This document shows, one piece after another, positions 23,680-35,055 of a stretch of 64,000 bases of DNA. The translations under genes were made by a program, and so were the position numbers. Every line of letters begins with the position of its first letter. Positions within the stretch are counted from its first letter, which is position 1. The stretch is from Ixodes scapularis (Eukaryota; Arthropoda; Arachnida; Ixodida; Ixodidae): the NCBI RefSeq assembly GCF_016920785.2, contig NW_024609846.1:79245816-79309815 (forward strand). The letters run 5' to 3'. The notes beneath the pieces were generated by a model. It made no database searches. It was not told the DNA's origin and worked only from the letters and a program-made list of their open reading frames with translations.

Positions 23680-24097
23680 GACCGAGCGACAGCGAAGCGG
23701 GTTGCCGTCGTTTGTCTCGTCGCTCGCCATATCGCTTACATGCGCTGTCACGCCGACACATCGTTGCTCGCTGCTGCTGTTCCGACGCTCATCCTTCCTT
23801 TTGTTTCTGGCACAAGTTCGCCGATTAAATCTTTATTTTTTTGTTTTCCGCTTTTCGATCCGTTTCCATCTGACCGAGCGACAGCAAAGCGGGTTGCCGT
23901 CGTTTGTCTTGTCGCTCGCCATATCGCTTACATGCGGTTTATACTTTATTCACTCTCGCGCTAACCAGCTGTTACGCCGACGCATCGTTGCTCGCTGCTG
24001 CTGTTTCGACGCTCATCCTTTCTTTCGTTTCTGGCACAAGTTCGCCGATTAAATCTTTATTTTTTTGTTTTCCGCTTTTCGATCCGTTTCCATCTGC
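23680..24097 (+). repeat. Tandem duplication, about 192-bp unit, two copies
   Basis: GACCGAGCGACAGCRAAGCG starts copies at 23680 and 23872. Both end in CGCTTTTCGATCCGTTTCC-ATCTG. They are nearly identical except that the second carries a 34-bp extra block (GTTTATACTTTATTCACTCT and following). The upstream GCGACAGCGACGAG-rich DNA (23520-23680) looks like related terminal repeat sequence. Confidence 0.88.
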
Positions 24098-25199
24098 GAC
24101 AATTCACGACTCCAATTCACTATAGGTGGCGTCACTCGTTTTTCAGTATAGTGGTTACAGTGAGGGTCGGAGATGCGTGCCGGTCTACCAGTTGTTGAGC
24201 CTGTCTAGTGTGCTGGCTTCACTGAGTGACTCAAATTATTACTGCTTATACACCTTTTCCACGTGGGCGCCGCCATCTTCAATTCTGGAACTTCCGGTAT
24301 GCGTGAAAATACCGTTTTCCTCTCGCCTCGCCTGTAGAATGTTAACATTTTAATTGCAACCGTCATTCCTTCTTGTTTTTCCTTTCTTTATATATATATT
24401 TTTTTTTTCTTTTTCCGGTTTGAAATTTTTTTTTTTTTTTGGAACGCATATTGGATATGGGGACAACGTGGCTGGGTACGAGGCTAAACGAAAAGGTTGT
24501 ATACGAGGAAGCCAAGGTGTTATGAGCGCAGGCGCGTCTTTATCCTGAAAACAAATACGGTGTTCAGCCTAATATTTGCGCTAGGAGGCACGTTTTCATT
24601 CTGCAAAGAAACCGACCTAACCTCTATTTCGGACTCTTTCATAACTTGTCTCCCGGACTCTTTCACAACTTGTCTCACAGCGTGATTATTGAACTAAAGA
24701 AGTTGTTCGCGGAAACTTTATTTTGTGACATACGTGTGCGATCCAGGCACTTTCAAATAATTTTGGAGGGTTCAGTGCCCCTGATGTGTGGATTCCTGTG
24801 GTCTCCCTTCCCCGATGGCTGTGATAAGATAACCAAATACTTTGAGATAACGGCCGCGGGTCGGAACGCTCGGCCGCCTTCGCCGTGAGCTCCGACCTGT
24901 TCGTGAAGCGGAGGATTCCCTGTCTTGGAGTGCCCTCCTCTCACTGGGCGCGTTAAGTCCGTGCCACGGTCCGTGCTCCGGAGCGCGAAAGTTTGGCGGT
25001 CCTTTCACTAAACGGACAGGAGTGCGACCGGAGACTGCCGTAGACTGACACTCGAGCGCGCTCTTCATGCACCGAGAATTTTTCGGAGCGCGAGTGACTT
25101 CTTCGCGCTCCGTGACGTCACGTAAACAAACAAGATGGCTGCGCTGCTCTTGCGACCGTCGAGACGAAAATGCTTAGGCAAACCGCTGCCCCTTTTCAG
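24098..25199. other. Gene-free stretch
   Basis: No gene recognised. A CRE palindrome TGACGTCA lies at 25113-25120, followed by ACGTAAACAAACAAGATGGC, a promoter-like or repeat-derived context. T-rich runs are at 24396-24440. Confidence 0.4.
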
Positions 25200-25700
25200 T
25201 TGATTAGTGCTTAATCCAGCAGGTAAAAACGGTTTGATTTGAAAGCCAAGACAGCAATTAGCGTACCAAAAAAGGTTTGTTCGTTCATCTCGCCTGAAAA
25301 AGACATTAATCTATCGAACGGTACCGTGCCGATAGCACAGCGACAGAAAAGTTGTCGAGATGAGGAGACATACGGACCCCTCTGTCCCTTTTATAATACT
25401 TAACCCAGCGAATAAAGATACTTTTATTTGAAAGCCGAAACATCAGCGAGCGTCGATGAAAAGGTTTGTTCGTGCCTCTTGCCTAAAAACTAATTGATCT
25501 ATCGAACGAGCGTGCCGGTAGCTCGGCGACAGAAAAGTGATGAAAAGACAGTCAGACGGCTGCCCTGCTTAGCCAGCGAATAAAGATACTTAGATTGCAA
25601 AGCCGAAACACCAGTTAGCGTTGCGGGAAAGGTTTGTTCATACATACCGCCTAAAAACGAATTGACGTGCAATCGAACGACTGGACCAGAAAATCTCTGA
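25200..25700 (+). repeat. Tandem repeat, about 170-190 bp unit, nearly three copies
   Basis: AAAGCCRARACA anchors recur at 25242, 25431 and 25599, each followed by AAAGGTTTGTTCRT and a CGCCTRAAAA block, with spacings of 189 and 168 bp. Units have diverged substantially. Units two and three contain CCAGCGAATAAAGATACT, including AATAAA. Confidence 0.8.
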
Positions 25701-25937
25701 CAAATTTGAGGGTTTTCCTGCGTCGACGAGCGGGTTCAAGAATATTGTCTTTAATTTAAATCGGAACAGCATGCATGGTCAATAAATACATAGATCAACC
25801 AAGGTCCTTCCACATATGTGCACGAAGAGAGTCTGCAAACCTTTCAGGAATATTAAAACGTTCGTAGAAACTTCATAACGTCGCCTTCTTGTTTGCTTTA
25901 GACTCTGCCGCTCCACGCGGGCCTAATTATTTATCTT

Positions 25938-27000
25938 CGAAATATATTCGGCTTCTGCCACCCGTATCCACGTCTGGAAGGAGCTCGTGTGGGCCGTGGG
26001 CCGCACGAGCTCCTTCCACCCTTTTTCAGCATATCAGTTACATGGTCCTCGATTATAGAACGCTCTGATGGGGAAACCCTGTACGGACGACGATGAACAA
26101 TAGCAGAATCTTCAATGTGGATCCGATGCTCTGTCGTGTGGGTTTGACCAAGGGCAGGTGATACGATGTCGAATATTTTTCTGTTCTGCTCTAGCAAAGA
26201 TAGGAGTCGACGTTTTTTTGATTCGTCAAGATCTTGGCTAATTGTTGTATGCAGAGACAATGTTTTACAGTTCTGGGTAAGCAAAGATTTGGTTTGAGGG
26301 GCGGATATAGAACACAGAGAAACGGGTGAGTGTGGTGTCGCAGTCACGACAACTGTACCATGTGGAATGAGAACGGACTCAGTACTAACATTAGAGACAG
26401 CTATGAGAGCTTTTCCATCGATGAAACGGATAAGTGCGTGCGGTACAAGTATGCCTCTCGCGAGAAATGTGCTCGATGGTTGTACGACGACATCGGTTAT
26501 GTAAGCGGTTGTCGATACGAGTGGTAATACGTGTGTTGTGAATGGAGAAATAACCGAATCGGTTTCAACTGATATTTTCGCACTGTGATCAGTAGCTGTA
26601 TTGCAGACGTCAAGAGTGGTCAAAAATAATTCCGGATGACTACAGTCAATTACTGCCGAGTTAAGTGAGAGGAAGTCCCAGTCAAGGATAAGTGAGTGTG
26701 TACAATTTGGTAAAACAACAAACTATGTGATGGCAGGTATCTTGTATTACCACCCTCGCCGTGCACAATGCGGAGGGATATATCAAATTGGTTCCCGCTC
26801 CTTGTAAACAAGTATACCGTGAAAGGGAGTTCGGACTTTTCTTAAGGTTTTGCAGACATCTTCGCTTATAACTGAAATTGCGGCGCCGGTATCAACTAGA
26901 GCAAGAACATTTAAACCTTCTACACATACGTCAATCAAATTGGATGGGATTGGAGGGGTTGTCTGGTTCCGTTGGTTCGCAGTTCTCCCCCCAAGAACTG
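25938..27000 (-). pseudogene. Ty3/gypsy-type pol remnant: protease and start of RT
   Basis: On the minus strand, LALVDTGA near 26886-26909 is the retropepsin active site and LILDWDFLS near 26670 is its second conserved loop. The long frame 25931-26623 then carries HRRPYRVSPSERSII and VTDMLKKG, the standard entry into Ty3/gypsy reverse transcriptase. The catalytic RT core, RNase H and integrase are absent. The coding sequence stops at a 20-bp-arm palindrome (25975-26019). At least one frameshift separates protease and RT. No LTRs were identified. Confidence 0.85.
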
Positions 27001-27690
27001 CGTTTTTTAGTTTTCCGCTGGGTATTTAGGGTAGGTTTGGGTAGATAAAATCATCGGAGACCCAGAGCGTGGAAGTGGAGAGGGGGAACGACGCCTAGGA
27101 TATGTTTGGCTTTCAAATCTCGACCTCTGAGGGGAAATACTTCCTTGGCGGCCGGAGTTGTTCCGACCTACATTGTAGGTCCCTTGATCTCGGCGAAAGT
27201 GAGGATGATAAGAGTTGTCGTACCTGTCGTCATCTCTGCGTTTCCTGCAGTAGCGCCCGTCGATAGTTTCTGGCAGTGTTCCAAAACTTACTCGATCTAA
27301 CTCTAGGGTAAAAGTGGTTATCGAAGACCTACCCGCGTCCACCATTTCTCTATTTTTGTTGTCACGTGACATAAAACGCCAGGGTAACTCGGATCCATTC
27401 GAGTAGGTTTGGAACGCAGCCTCGGTGTGTCGCGCTCCTGTACGATATGCGCCGTTTAGTTGCTGCGCTCGGAGTTTGAAACCCGGAGCGTCGGAGCAGG
27501 AGTAAAGGAGCGCCGACTCTCTCCCGAGGGGGGACCTCTTTCCATTCCCCCGCTCGGATGCGGATCACTGCTGACAGGCGAGCAAGTTTCGGATCTTGTT
27601 TCTACTGAGTGACCTTTTATAGATCCGTGCTGAACGGTGCCTAGTTTTCGACTGAAGTAAAAAGAAACACGATGTGACAATCTCAAAAAC
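27001..27690 (-). pseudogene. Probable gag / gag-pol junction of the same element
   Basis: Minus-strand frames at 27007-27372 and 27362-27686 are basic, Arg/Ser/Pro-rich and lie directly upstream of the protease, where gag belongs. I see no intact CCHC knuckle. The assignment rests on position and composition. Confidence 0.5.
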
Positions 27691-27837
27691 CTTTGCAGAA
27701 GAACACGCCAAAGATACAGGGCAATAGTTATCTACCTTTGAGTCTTTGACTCTTCACCGGCTTAGTGCACTGGCACTACAATTATGGTGGCTAGCTCTCT
27801 CTAGCCACCCTACTACAATCGACTTGACCTCACGTCG

Positions 27838-27925
27838 AGCCCCCATGCACTTGTCCATAACAACGGCCCTAGCAACGGTTTGTTTGGAGCGGGGCGCCAT
27901 TTTGTGACGTCATCACTTACGGGGT
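27838..27925 (-). repeat. Dispersed repeat, copy 2 (CRE-containing)
   Basis: This is the inverse of the 22058-22130 segment, with an extra AAAATGGCGCC block next to TGACGTCA. The two copies differ by a few substitutions and one short indel. Confidence 0.75.
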
Positions 27926-30900
27926 CAGTGGCGGCCTTCTGGTTATTGAAGATGGAAGAAGTTGAACATGCTTTGAAGCGGATCATGCGAAAATTGAATG
28001 ATACGCAACTAACTAGCACAGCTTGGGACGGGCGGGACAGAGGAAAATTGGGACTCCCTCCCGCGTGGCTCCGGCCCAAAGTCTCAACGCTGTCCCCCAG
28101 TGGGTACGGTGCTGGGGTAACGCCGACAAGGTTTGACCAGAGGAAAATTGGCGACTCCCTCGCCGGGGGGGAAGAGGCGGGGATGATGTTTTTTTTTTTT
28201 GTTTTTTTTGCCCGATCCCTCGAAGGTCGTCCTGGTGATATCCCACACTGTCTGGTGATAGTTAGGGGGAGAAAGTTGGTCTTAGAAGGGCGGGAGGAAT
28301 CATGTTTGTCTTTTCAGACTAGGGTAGGTGGCGCAAGCTACCGCTCGTTACAAAGGGTACAGCCATTAACATCCATCCATCCATCCATCACTTATTTGAA
28401 TATTTAATGTGTCGTAACTTACCTCCAGGTCTTGCAGTCTCACCCAATCCACTTAATTTGCACCGCAACCGTGGCAGGGTTCGAGGTTCGATGAAGCGTA
28501 TCTGTAGCAGACGACGGAGCCGGTACAATTCGCAAGATAGCCGACGCGATACCCTCTTCCCCATTTCCGTACGCTGGTCGCTCGTCCGGATCGGCTGCTC
28601 GAACGTTGTTGCCTTGGTAACCTGCGCCTGCTCACGTGTGTCACGTGGTAGCGGCAGGAAAGACGATGGGAGGCGCGTACCGAGGACTCCCATTACTCGT
28701 AGGAGGGCGCGCGCGGGCTTTTTGGATTTTTGCAAACGGTCTGCGTGCAAGCAATCCTCGTCGTCGTTGCTAATCGAGCAGCTGCTGCTAATCGAGCAGC
28801 TGCTGCTGGGGGAGCTGTTCGAGCAACTTGACGACGTACAGTCATCAAGCAGGAGCAGCAGTATAGACACTTTCAGGCAGCTGTGCATGGGCGCCGCCAT
28901 AACCGACCTTCAGTTTTTGTTTTCTCTTATTCCGTTCGCTGCATGATTACCACAAGAGGACAGGTTATTGCAATTTTAGATGTTACTGTGTTCTTCTCCC
29001 CAGCAAAGCCCTTTGTGGAGGCTCTTCAGCGCCCGCTTCAGTGGCTTGGCATCTCGGTAGGATAAGAGAAGGTCGGCTATGGCGGCTCAACCTGGCGCGT
29101 GCTGAAAGCGTCTATAGCGTACAGCACTTCGCGAGGGACCATTACGAATCCTTCCGAGACGAGATTCCCGGCGACAAAGTAAGTCACGTGTGCGCACCGA
29201 GGGCTGGCCGTCTGGCTTCCGGTGTAATCCGCCGAAATCGACGGAGCAACTTCTCTCGGATCTGGATCGAAATCTGGAGTGGGAGCTGATCCGAATCGAC
29301 GGAACACGTCCCTGTCAATGCTGATCGCCCAGTGACTCGACAATTCTACTCTGGTGAAACCTTGCTGGAGTCGCTCAACACCGGACCCACTGGGGGGGTT
29401 AAAGTCCGCATTTTGTCTTGCCCCCCCCCCCCCCTCCCTCCCCCCACCAGTACTATAGTTATTTTTACTTGGTTCAATTTTCCCTAGATAATTTCCACCA
29501 ATCTTCTTCCTGTCTGTAACTCTAGCTCTTTTATCCTCCGTTCTTCTATCCCGTTGGCAAAAACCAAGTGCTCTCGCCAAATCCGTTGCTCCCTCAAGGA
29601 GGGCGGTGCGAAGCCCCGTGAACTTCAAGACCAAATGTTCTATCGTCTCGCTCTATGCCATATCACTATGGCACGTCGTTCTCTGTGTCTGTTGCCAAGC
29701 CCAAAAAAAAAAAAAAAAATGTTACCTGCGACGCTTTCTGCTGCTCTGAAACATTTTTTGTCTATGCTGCAGTCTTGCGTAAACCATTTCGTGGAATAAA
29801 ACATGAATACGTACACATGCTTCGGGCGTGCCCGCCAAAGTGGGGACCTGGAATATCAAATTTGAGCCGGCTGGCCCGTCGCGCGTTTAGCCACTGGACG
29901 ACGTGTCAGGGGTCACGCTAAAACTGCCCAGCTCTTTCCCTCCTGTCTTTGGTCCCGGTCCAAGAGAAAGGCGACATTATGAATGTGTTTTACGTGTACA
30001 CTTTCGGGGGCTACAAGTGTTGTTAAATACCTCGGCGTACCATGCGCAGAAGGAGGTGTAAAAGTCAACTCGGTCGCGAAATGTCACCATCCGCGTGAGT
30101 AGCCGATAGACGTGCATTCGCGCCTCATGGAAATGCAACGCACGCCGAAAATGCATCATGTGCGCAGGTCGTCGTTGCAAAACTGTACAACCTAAAAAAG
30201 AATATCCGATTTTACGGTTGGATGTTTTGGAAACTTGTTTTACATACATTTCCGTTCGTGAAAATTAAATAATCCTTTAAGGAAAATACTACCATCGTTC
30301 ATACGCTGTCGAAAAAAATTCGTTGTGGTTTTGAAATGAAATAATTAAGCGCACGCTGTTTAAGCGCGTGCTGCGCCAATGGGTACCCGTTGGCACAGCG
30401 CGCGCAACACGCGCAGTCGCGCGCCTCACAACCTTTTCTGTCGTGCTGCGGTGTCTCCCGGTGTAGTGCCACTAAATAAGCTACGCTTCAGAGTAACGAC
30501 ACTTGGCCATATTGTGGCTTAAAATCATGGTTGCCAGTTACCTGAAGCTTTATCTGAAATCACAGGAAATGCTTTTCCGCCCTTCACAAATGTTTAAACC
30601 GTTCGCGACAGAGCAAAGCAATATTACATGACCTTCCTAACACCGATTCTAATGCTGAGGAAGTCGCACTTTTGAATCATAACGATCGGCCGTTGCGTCT
30701 GTTCTGCATACGAGCCAAAATGGCGGCGCCCACAACAATGTCGGGGAACGGAGTGCCGATACTCTAAGCGCAGCTTATTTAGTGGCTCTATCCCGGTGTA
30801 TGTCAGTAATGGCAGGAAATCTTCAGTGGGTGGTGCCTTTCAGACGCCCTTCTCTCCTTCCCTGGAATGCCTATCACACATTCTGCGCTCACATGTCGTT

Positions 30901-31190
30901 TCAGCATGACCAAGCTGTATGTTTCTTTTCTTTTTGTTTCCTTACTTTATACCTACATAAATATCTATAATAAAAAATGAGGGAAAAAAAGTATGTAGAG
31001 AGTTTAGTCCCACGTTTCGAGCGGGTACTTCTCTTGGTCAGGCGATATATTTCCCGCTCTTAGGGGCTTATACATACTATATACCCTTCAAGTTCCCTAA
31101 GTTCCCTTCAAACTGGTCTCTCACGCCTTAGCGTGGACTCAAACGAACGCAACAGGCGCGATCGGCTAGCTTTCTTATGCGCAGCTCCCC
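27926..31190. other. Gene-free stretch, partly CpG-rich
   Basis: The stretch 28480-28900 is CpG-rich and contains GAGCAGCTGCTGCTAATC repeated about two and a half times (28779-28810). Overlapping frames on both strands (up to 179 and 185 codons) show no family I can name. A 14-C tract is at 29421-29434 and an A-run at 29702-29719. AAATGGCGGCGCCCACAA at 30718 recurs at 35611. Confidence 0.4.
28326..28389 (-). repeat. Dispersed repeat with (GATG)n, copy 1
   Basis: Read on the minus strand it is a GATG run, then GGCTGTACCCTTTRTA and TAGCTTGCGCCACCT. The same block is on the + strand at 50665-50729. The layout (tetranucleotide run next to a conserved block) suggests the 3' end of a SINE or LINE. 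Confidence 0.7.
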
Positions 31191-31195
31191 GACAG

Positions 31196-31230
31196 CGTTA
31201 TAAAAGGGAGGAGCTCGCGTTTCGTAAGGG
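31196..31230 (+). promoter_or_regulatory. TATA-box-like site
   Basis: GTTATAAAAGGGAGGAGCTC is a strong TATA-box match with GC-richer flanks. What it would drive is unknown: the 209-codon frame at 31527-32156 has no recognisable domain, and an LTR promoter is an alternative. Confidence 0.3.
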
Positions 31231-32269
31231 GAGAAACTGCGGGAGAGGAGGAAACGTACGGATTCCAAGGGCTGAGTCAAGAGAGACAACGGCATCTCGC
31301 TCTGCGTCTCCACTAACCATTCCGACTGGAGCTCGGTGTTGACGACCCCGCTCATTCTCATCATCTCCCCTCTTTGACTTTTGAACCGCACAGCGTTGTC
31401 TGCGAGGAGTTTCCTCGAACAGCCTAAAGCCCCCCCCCGGTATTTAGAGCAGCCCTATGAAGGAGGGGGAATTTCTCGCCCCAACAGTACGTCGTTTTCG
31501 CTTGTTTTTTTTTTTTTTTTTTTTTTTTGTGTTTTCTCGCATTTCACTCAGAACCCGCGTGCGGTCGTGTGTCACTACTGCGTGACTCGCTAGCAGTTGC
31601 GCAGCACTGGCTACATTGCTCATTTACACTGGGTATACCAGATGGCCATTCCTGCTGTCCGACTTCCTCCTGTCTAAAAGTAACAAACATTTACTTAAGC
31701 TCTTTCGCGATATTATTCTTAATAGTATTTTATTCGCCAGTTTCTTATCTCAGTGCAATTAAAACAACTTTGCCCGTTATGTGCGTGCTTCGTTTATCAG
31801 TGCAAGCTAGCACGTCGTCCGAAAGGGGACGCTACTCGAGCGGCACTCGACGCGTTATCCGTCCGATTGTGAAACGCATTCCTGAAGGGAAGAATATATT
31901 TCCACGCGTTCTGTCCATCGTACAAAAACTGCCTTATCTGGAACTTCAGATCGGTCACCTTATCGGGAGACAATGTTCTTCTCCAGCGCATCATTCAGTA
32001 TCGGTCATTTGCGGTCAGCGGGAGCAGAAAGGACATTTCGTAGATCGTTCGCCAGAGTTTAGCTCGTGTCGTCACGTTGAACGTGGATTGATTGCACGCG
32101 CGCTATCGTGCCAAGAGGTTACGCCGAACGTTGAGTCACTGCGGAAGCTAAGCTAACCATCACGACGCAGCAAAAAAAAAAAAATAAAAAAACAAGTTGA
32201 CGTTGAGTAAAAGTTTTTTTTTTTTCTTAATTGGGGGAGGGGGGGAGGCTTGGGGTCGGTAAAACTAAA
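31231..32269. other. Stretch with one unexplained long ORF
   Basis: A 209-codon plus frame (31527-32156) starts next to a 20-base T-run. Its middle is hydrophobic (SSFAILFLIVFYSPVSYL). I recognise no family, and composition is not codon-like. It is most likely chance. Confidence 0.35.
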
Positions 32270-32396
32270 GCCCTTCATGTTTTAAAAGTGGCGCAAGGTG
32301 CGTCGATGCACGAGACACGTGCAACGTGCAGCGCTTGGGAAGATCATGGCGGCACAGTACAGCACTGAGCTAGATTTCAGACGCCATGTTCTTCCC

Positions 32397-33888
32397 GAAT
32401 CCCGGAGAAAAGCTCACCGGAGATAAGCTCACCGGAGAAAAGCTCACCGAAGAAAAGCTCACCGCAAAACCGGCGGATGCGGAGAAAAGCTCACCGGTCT
32501 TTGAGCGTATGCGGAAAAAATTTGCTCACCGATTTTTGTTCTCTTTTTTATATGGAGGCAGTTGGATCGTGCGTAACATATTTTAATCTATTACCATTAA
32601 AATTCCTCAGCTTTGTAAAAAATAAAATGTCATTTTTTTGTATTATTTGTCAGGCTTATTGGGTATATTGCTCACAAATTAATAAATGCGGTGGAGTGTT
32701 TTCTGTGGCTTACTCCATAGGCAACGAAAGCTTAACTGAAAACTTCATGAACTTGAAGAACGGGAAAAAGTTCAAAAACTTAATAATGTCTGCCTAAAAC
32801 CTAAAAATCAAAACGCCCAATGCCGAAAATCTGAAAGTGCATGCGCAACAACGCGGTGCCTGAAATTCTCTTTGAAGCTTTTGTTAATCTTTGAAAACAG
32901 TATAAAACAGTCAGTAGGATATCGAGGCTTCTTTCTTGCACGAACATGCCCGTTTTCTAGCCGTTCGTGCTGGTGTTTCTACACCTTGCCTTTGTGTGAT
33001 CCACCTTCTACGGTGATCCACCGATGACCTTGGGCTGCACCCTGTCACCGTTGTTACTCGTCACCCATATAAGAACTAGTAATCCGTAAGGTAGCAAATA
33101 GGGCGAGTTGGTAAACGTTATACATGATGAAACCCGCTCACACGACGACGAAGGAGTGAAGACAACAAACACGACAGGGCTAAGCTGTTCTCGCAACTGA
33201 AGTTTGTTAGTGAAATTAACAAAGAAAACAGCGTAGCCGACACTGATTACATCAACACCTACTTATCTATTAGGCACTACGCAATATTTGGAGCTGAAAC
33301 GGTTCACACCGCTCTTCATATTAACTCGCAAAGAACACACCTCTTTATTTGACAGAGCTACCGACGGCGCACTGTCAGTTGTCAATAAATTGTCTGTTTT
33401 ACCGGTGAGCAATGTTCATATTTTATACTCGCGGCTTCATTAATATACAAAATGCTTGATTACTAATTTCTGAGAATTTAGTAAATATGCCCAATGAACT
33501 TCAAGGATATCACAAAAAAAGAGGACGTAATTTTAATGAAGTGACGATTGCGAATTGTGTTAAATTACCACGTTTCACGCAGAATCGGCTAAGTTAAAGA
33601 AAAAATCGGTGAGCTTTCCTCCGCATCCGCTCAAAGGCTGGTGAGCTTTTCTCCGCATCTGCCGGTTTTGCGGTGGGCTTATCTCCGGTGGGCTTATCTC
33701 CGGTGGGCTTATCTCCGGTGGGCTTATCTCCGGTGGGCTTATCTCCGGTGGGCTTATCTCCGGTGGGCTTATCTCCGGTGGGCTTATCTCCGGTGGGCTT
33801 ATCTCCGGTGAGCTTTTCTCCGGTGAGCTTTTCTCCGGTGAGCTTTTCTCCGGTGAGCTTTTCTTCGGTGAGCTTTTCTCCGCCGCCC
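32397..33888. mobile_element. Foldback element B (15-bp tandem termini), 1492 bp
   Basis: Both termini consist of direct repeats of a 15-mer (CCGGAGAAAAGCTCA on the left, its inverse on the right), then a shared non-repeated block (CCGCAAAACCGGCRGATGCG). The left terminus is about 145 bp. The right is about 290 bp because a TATCTCCGGTGGGCT variant is amplified nine-fold at 33673-33815. The target duplication GTTCTTCCC flanks both ends (32388-32396 and 33889-33897). The central kilobase is AT-rich, with no transposase seen, and includes a 5'-end-like Penelope fragment (33095-33200, GGGCGAGTTGGTAAACG). Confidence 0.88.
33673..33882. repeat. 15-bp minisatellite within the right terminus of element B
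   Basis: About nine near-identical CTTATCTCCGGTGGG units are followed by five CTTTTCTCCGGTGAG units. The Ser-Pro-Val and Pro-Glu-Ile-Ser peptides that appear in both directions are by-products of the repeat. Confidence 0.95.
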
Positions 33889-33984
33889 GTTCTTCCCAGA
33901 AGTGGCGCGCGGCACGTGTCTCGATCATTTTTACGACAATGAATGGCGCCACTTTCCCAGGATGGGAGGAGCTTTAGGTAAAGC

Positions 33985-34165
33985 CCCTTTATGTTTTAAG
34001 CGCAAGGTGCGTCGATGCACCAAGCACGTGCACCGTCAAGATCATGACGGCGCAGCGCAGCATTGAGCTCACTGATTGAGCTAGATTTCAGACGCCATGT
34101 TCTTCCCAGAAGTGGCGCATGGCACGTGTCTCGCGCATTTCCACAACAATGAATGGCGCCATTTT
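33985..34165 (+). repeat. Duplicated unit, copy 2 (empty site)
   Basis: This is the second copy of the 32270-33960 unit. Here CGCCATGTTCTTCCC runs straight into AGAAGTGGCGC with only one GTTCTTCCC (34099-34107), which is the expected pre-insertion sequence of element B. Confidence 0.88.
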
Positions 34166-34400
34166 TCCTTTATAGGGGTCGGGTCACTGTGCATCGAATT
34201 TACAATCTTTAGCCCAAATACGCTCTTTTCTCTGACCAGAAAGTCGAGTGAAATGTCAACGAAAACGTTAAAAACTATCAAACCCCCCCCCCCCCCCCCC
34301 TCCAAAAAAAAAAAAAAAAAAAAGAAACAACTATAGTATTGGTTCTGAGCAGCGTCGGTTTCTTGCTTCGTTTTTGTTTTCTTGAAAAGGAAAGGGGTCG

Positions 34401-34436
34401 CCGACATCAAAGACAGGGCCCTGTCTTTGATGTCGG
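34401..34436. repeat. Perfect 36-bp palindrome
   Basis: CCGACATCAAAGACAGGG is followed without a loop by its exact inverse. Confidence 0.92.
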
Positions 34437-35055
34437 TCGGGTTCGGCACTCCGGCGCCCTTATATCATCGCAAATGCCAGTCTCCTCGCGTGTTTGCGTC
34501 GGCTATCATCGAGCACACCGAGGCACCCTAATCGAGTGGTGCAGTGGAAAAACCATGGCTTTTCTTTTCTTGTTTTATCAGAAGATAGTATCGTGTGTAG
34601 CAATTCTTTTTTTTTTTTTTCGACAACGCCAGTTTGATTGTTTATTGGATCGCCCGTATCTTTCTTAGCCCTCGCCCTGCCCTCAAGCTTCCCCGACTCC
34701 GACCAACGACTCCTCGTAGATCTGACGTCCTCGACGACATGTGCACTCCCCTCTTTTATCACCTTCTCCACATCTCGGCGTATGCTCTAGCGATACCTCA
34801 CCAACTCTCTTCTCTGTACCAAAAAGCAACGTTCGTGGTTTTGTTCTTTTTTGGCTTTTTTTTTTTTTTTTTTACGCATCGATCCCGACCGCAGGTCCGC
34901 CTTTTATATAGACCTTTCCTTTGACCCTTATAATTCAATCAACGCTAAGGGGACGACGGATATGGAGACTAAACGGTCTTCAAGTAAGTCCGCAATTTAT
35001 TCACTGCGCGTTTGCGTTTGGGTAAAGTTACACACACGCGGCCGTCGCTTCGATT

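Larger units (their letters stand above)
32270..33960 (+). repeat. Duplicated unit, copy 1 (interrupted by foldback element B)
   Basis: GGCGCAAGGTGCGTCGATGC, CTAGATTTCAGACGCCATG and, after the inserted element, CAGAAGTGGCGC and CAATGAATGGCGCCA occur here and again, in the same order and orientation, at 33985-34165. The second copy lacks the insertion. Confidence 0.85.

Noticed and set aside
28388..28946. 170- and 179-codon frames on opposite strands, Leu/Gln- or Ser/Cys-rich
   Set aside because: The frames stem from a short GAGCAGCTGCTGCTAATC repeat and CpG-rich DNA; a Harbinger-type N-terminus was considered but no nuclease motif follows.
29077..29634. 185-codon minus-strand frame
   Set aside because: It crosses a 14-C tract (Gly run), has no recognisable domain and no splice or start context; it may be a retroelement fragment but this cannot be shown.
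31527..32156. 209-codon plus-strand frame
   Set aside because: No family pattern, starts at a T-run and composition looks random; not listed as a gene.
33673..33882. Regular direct repeats that superficially resemble a CRISPR array
   Set aside because: Repeats are contiguous 15-mers without spacers, in a eukaryotic genome, and belong to a foldback terminus.
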